Source: an uncultured Bacteroidia bacterium (GTDB taxonomy: Bacteria; Bacteroidota; Bacteroidia; Bacteroidales; UBA932). Taken from it: a stretch of 7,267 nt of DNA. Positions 6,016 through 7,267 of the stretch are shown one piece after another (the stretch's first letter is position 1; every line of letters begins with the position of its first letter). Made by a program: the position numbers and the translations under genes. The notes under the pieces are model-generated. The model had not been told where the DNA came from, made no database searches, and saw nothing but the letters and a program-made list of their open reading frames with translations. The stretch is taken from assembly GCA_902766985.1 (NCBI GenBank), contig CACXFP010000295.1, positions 1 through 7,267 on the forward strand, given 5' to 3'.

Positions 6016-7267
6016 CGTCCTTCTCTATCTTTATGACCCCCGGAGCAATATCGATGCCGACAAGGTCTCCCTTGTCCCATACGTCGCTTGTATCGACGTA
6101 GATCCTGTCACCTTCGGGAGTTCGGACGATAAGATGGTAGTGGTCGCCTTTGTAGAGGATGGAGTGCACTTCGCCCCCAAGGACACCGGCTTCGATGTCG
6201 TCGAGCAGGTTGACGCCTGAGAACCCTACCGTCACCTTCACCTTGGTCCCTGTCTCGATCGAGGTAGGCTTGATCTTGAAGGTGCCGCCGAGGAAATCGA
6301 CGCTCTCCGGAGAGGAAACAACGCCTTTGAATGTATTGCAGAGCCTTTCCTTCTTCATCACCTGGATTCCGTCCGGAGCAATGCTCATCCCGACAGTCGT
6401 TCCGGGCTCGTAGGAGGAATAATTCTGGATCATTATCTCGTTGCCGCTGTCGGTGTCAAGCAGCATCTCGTAGTGGACGCCCTTGAACGTACAGCTCGAC
6501 ACCTTGCCGGAGAACTGTCCGGCTTCGGGATCGGTGTGTACCGTCACGTCTTCAGGTCGGATGACGACGTCCACGGGCGCATTATCTCCGAATCCGGAAT
6601 CCACGCAGGGGAATTCGTGTCCGATGAACGAAACCAGGCGGTCCCTGACCATTGTGCCGTTGAAGATGTTGCTTTCACCTATGAAGTTGGCAACAAAGGA
6701 ATTGACCGGTTCATTATATATGTCTTCAGGAGTGCCGATCTGCTGGATGCGGCCTTCGTCCATGACTGCAATGGTATCGGACAGGGTCAGGGCTTCCTCC
6801 TGGTCGTGGGTGACGTAGATGAAGGTAATGCCCAGTTTCTTGTGCATATCCCTGAGCTCTATCTGCATGTCAGCCCTCATCTTGCGGTCGAGAGCGGCCA
6901 AAGGCTCGTCCAGCAGGAGGACCTTAGGCTCGTTCACGATCGCCCTGGCGATGGCGACACGCTGCTGCTGCCCTCCGGAAAGGGATTCAACGTCGCGGTC
7001 TTCATAATCCGTAAGCGTGACCATCTTGAGGGCCTTGCGCACCTTTTTGTCGATTTCCTTTTCAGGCAGTCCTTTCAGCTTGAGTCCGAATGCTATGTTG
7101 TCATAGACGTCAAGGTGGGGGAAGAGGGCGTATCTCTGGAATACGGTGTTGAGGGGTCTGCGGTAGGGTGGGATACCTGTCATGTCTTTTCCGGAGAGGA
7201 GGACCCGGCCTTCATCAGGCTGGAGGAATCCCGCTATCAGGCGGAGCGTGGTGGACTTCCCGCAGCC
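6005..7267 (-). CDS. potA: Spermidine/putrescine ABC transporter ATP-binding protein with duplicated C-terminal domain (5' end outside the window)
   Basis: This is the cytoplasmic ATPase that powers uptake through PotB/PotC. The last 420 residues are visible; the frame is open from 7267, where the Walker A end GCGKST is the first thing seen, so roughly 35-45 N-terminal residues are missing. In visible numbering the ATPase motifs are the Q-loop [11 protein letters not shown] (Gln44), signature [13 protein letters not shown] (96-108), Walker B KVLLLDEP (115-122), D-loop ALD and H-loop THDQEEA (His154). The nucleotide-binding domain ends near residue 196 with the familiar FIGESN. The remainder, about 220 residues, is roughly twice the C-terminal domain of E. 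coli PotA (378 residues in total) and consists of two copies of one TOBE-like unit. The stop lies inside the potB start region (11-base overlap), and the gene heads the visible operon. Its promoter is outside the window. Confidence 0.95.
   Translation of the reverse strand, partial: GCGKSTTLRLIAGFLQPDEGRVLLSGKDMTGIPPYRRPLNTVFQRYALFPHLDVYDNIAFGLKLKGLPEKEIDKKVRKALKMVTLTDYEDRDVESLSGGQQQRVAIARAIVNEPKVLLLDEPLAALDRKMRADMQIELRDMHKKLGITFIYVTHDQEEALTLSDTIAVMDEGRIQQIGTPEDIYNEPVNSFVANFIGESNIFNGTMVRDRLVSFIGHEFPCVDSGFGDNAPVDVVIRPEDVTVHTDPEAGQFSGKVSSCTFKGVHYEMLLDTDSGNEIMIQNYSSYEPGTTVGMSIAPDGIQVMKKERLCNTFKGVVSSPESVDFLGGTFKIKPTSIETGTKVKVTVGFSGVNLLDDIEAGVLGGEVHSILYKGDHYHLIVRTPEGDRIYVDTSDVWDKGDLVGIDIAPGVIKIEKDDDD
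6017..6670 (-). other. Tandem duplication of the TOBE-like regulatory domain within potA
   Basis: Two consecutive protein segments of about 107 residues align end to end. Copy 1 (DNA 6670-6347) starts NIFNGTMV and ends [16 protein letters not shown]. Copy 2 (DNA 6337-6017) starts NTFKGVVS and ends [15 protein letters not shown]. Shared positions include an F-x-G start, EAG, FKG/YKG followed by HY, a Gly-x-x-Ile strand, and VGxxIAPxxI near the end. Copy 1 keeps the family motif VIRPEDV; copy 2 has VTVGFSGV at that place. The copies are too diverged at protein level to be a recent DNA repeat. Confidence 0.75.

Noticed and set aside
7181..7183. The ATG at 7183 as the start of potA.
   Set aside because: The same frame continues upstream to the window edge and encodes the Walker A motif GCGKST and the following helix, without which the ATPase would be inactive. 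The true start lies outside the window.

Overview
The window reads as a chromosomal segment from a member of the Bacteroidota, probably Bacteroidales. This is an inference from three things: a perfect TAnnTTTG-type -7 promoter element in the only real intergenic gap, a cytoplasmic GH13 enzyme of a kind I associate with that group, and weak or missing Shine-Dalgarno sequences before some genes. Base composition is moderately GC-rich and looks even across the window. I saw no RNA gene, insertion sequence, integrase, CRISPR array or other mobile DNA. Every gene is on the minus strand, so transcription runs from position 7267 towards position 1.

Layout in the direction of transcription. (1) 7267-6005: PotA-type ABC ATPase, whose first few dozen residues lie outside the window and whose C-terminal regulatory domain is duplicated. 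(2) 6015-5236: PotB-type permease. (3) 5239-4451: PotC-type permease. (4) 4449-3145: PotD-type periplasmic binding protein with a signal peptide and an unusual C-terminal membrane anchor. (5) 3145-2423: TrmH/SpoU-family RNA methyltransferase. (6) 2420-873: cytoplasmic GH13 alpha-amylase-type glycosidase. (7) After a 57-base gap holding a promoter element, 815-1: 5' part of a 6-phosphofructokinase with the residues expected of a pyrophosphate-dependent enzyme; its 3' end is outside the window.

Genes 1-6 are packed with junctions of 11-nt overlap, 4-nt overlap, 1-nt gap, 1-nt overlap and 2-nt gap. They almost certainly form one translationally coupled operon. The first four make a complete spermidine/putrescine-type importer: PotA drives it, PotB and PotC form the channel, and PotD captures the ligand in the periplasm. 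Most ligand-contacting residues known from E. coli PotD have counterparts here. The methyltransferase and the glycosidase have no obvious mechanistic link to polyamine uptake and may simply share the transcript. The phosphofructokinase probably has its own promoter but could also receive read-through.

The window is mostly ordinary housekeeping and transport DNA. I do not see an undescribed system. The points most worth a second look are the duplicated C-terminal domain of PotA and the C-terminal membrane anchor of PotD.
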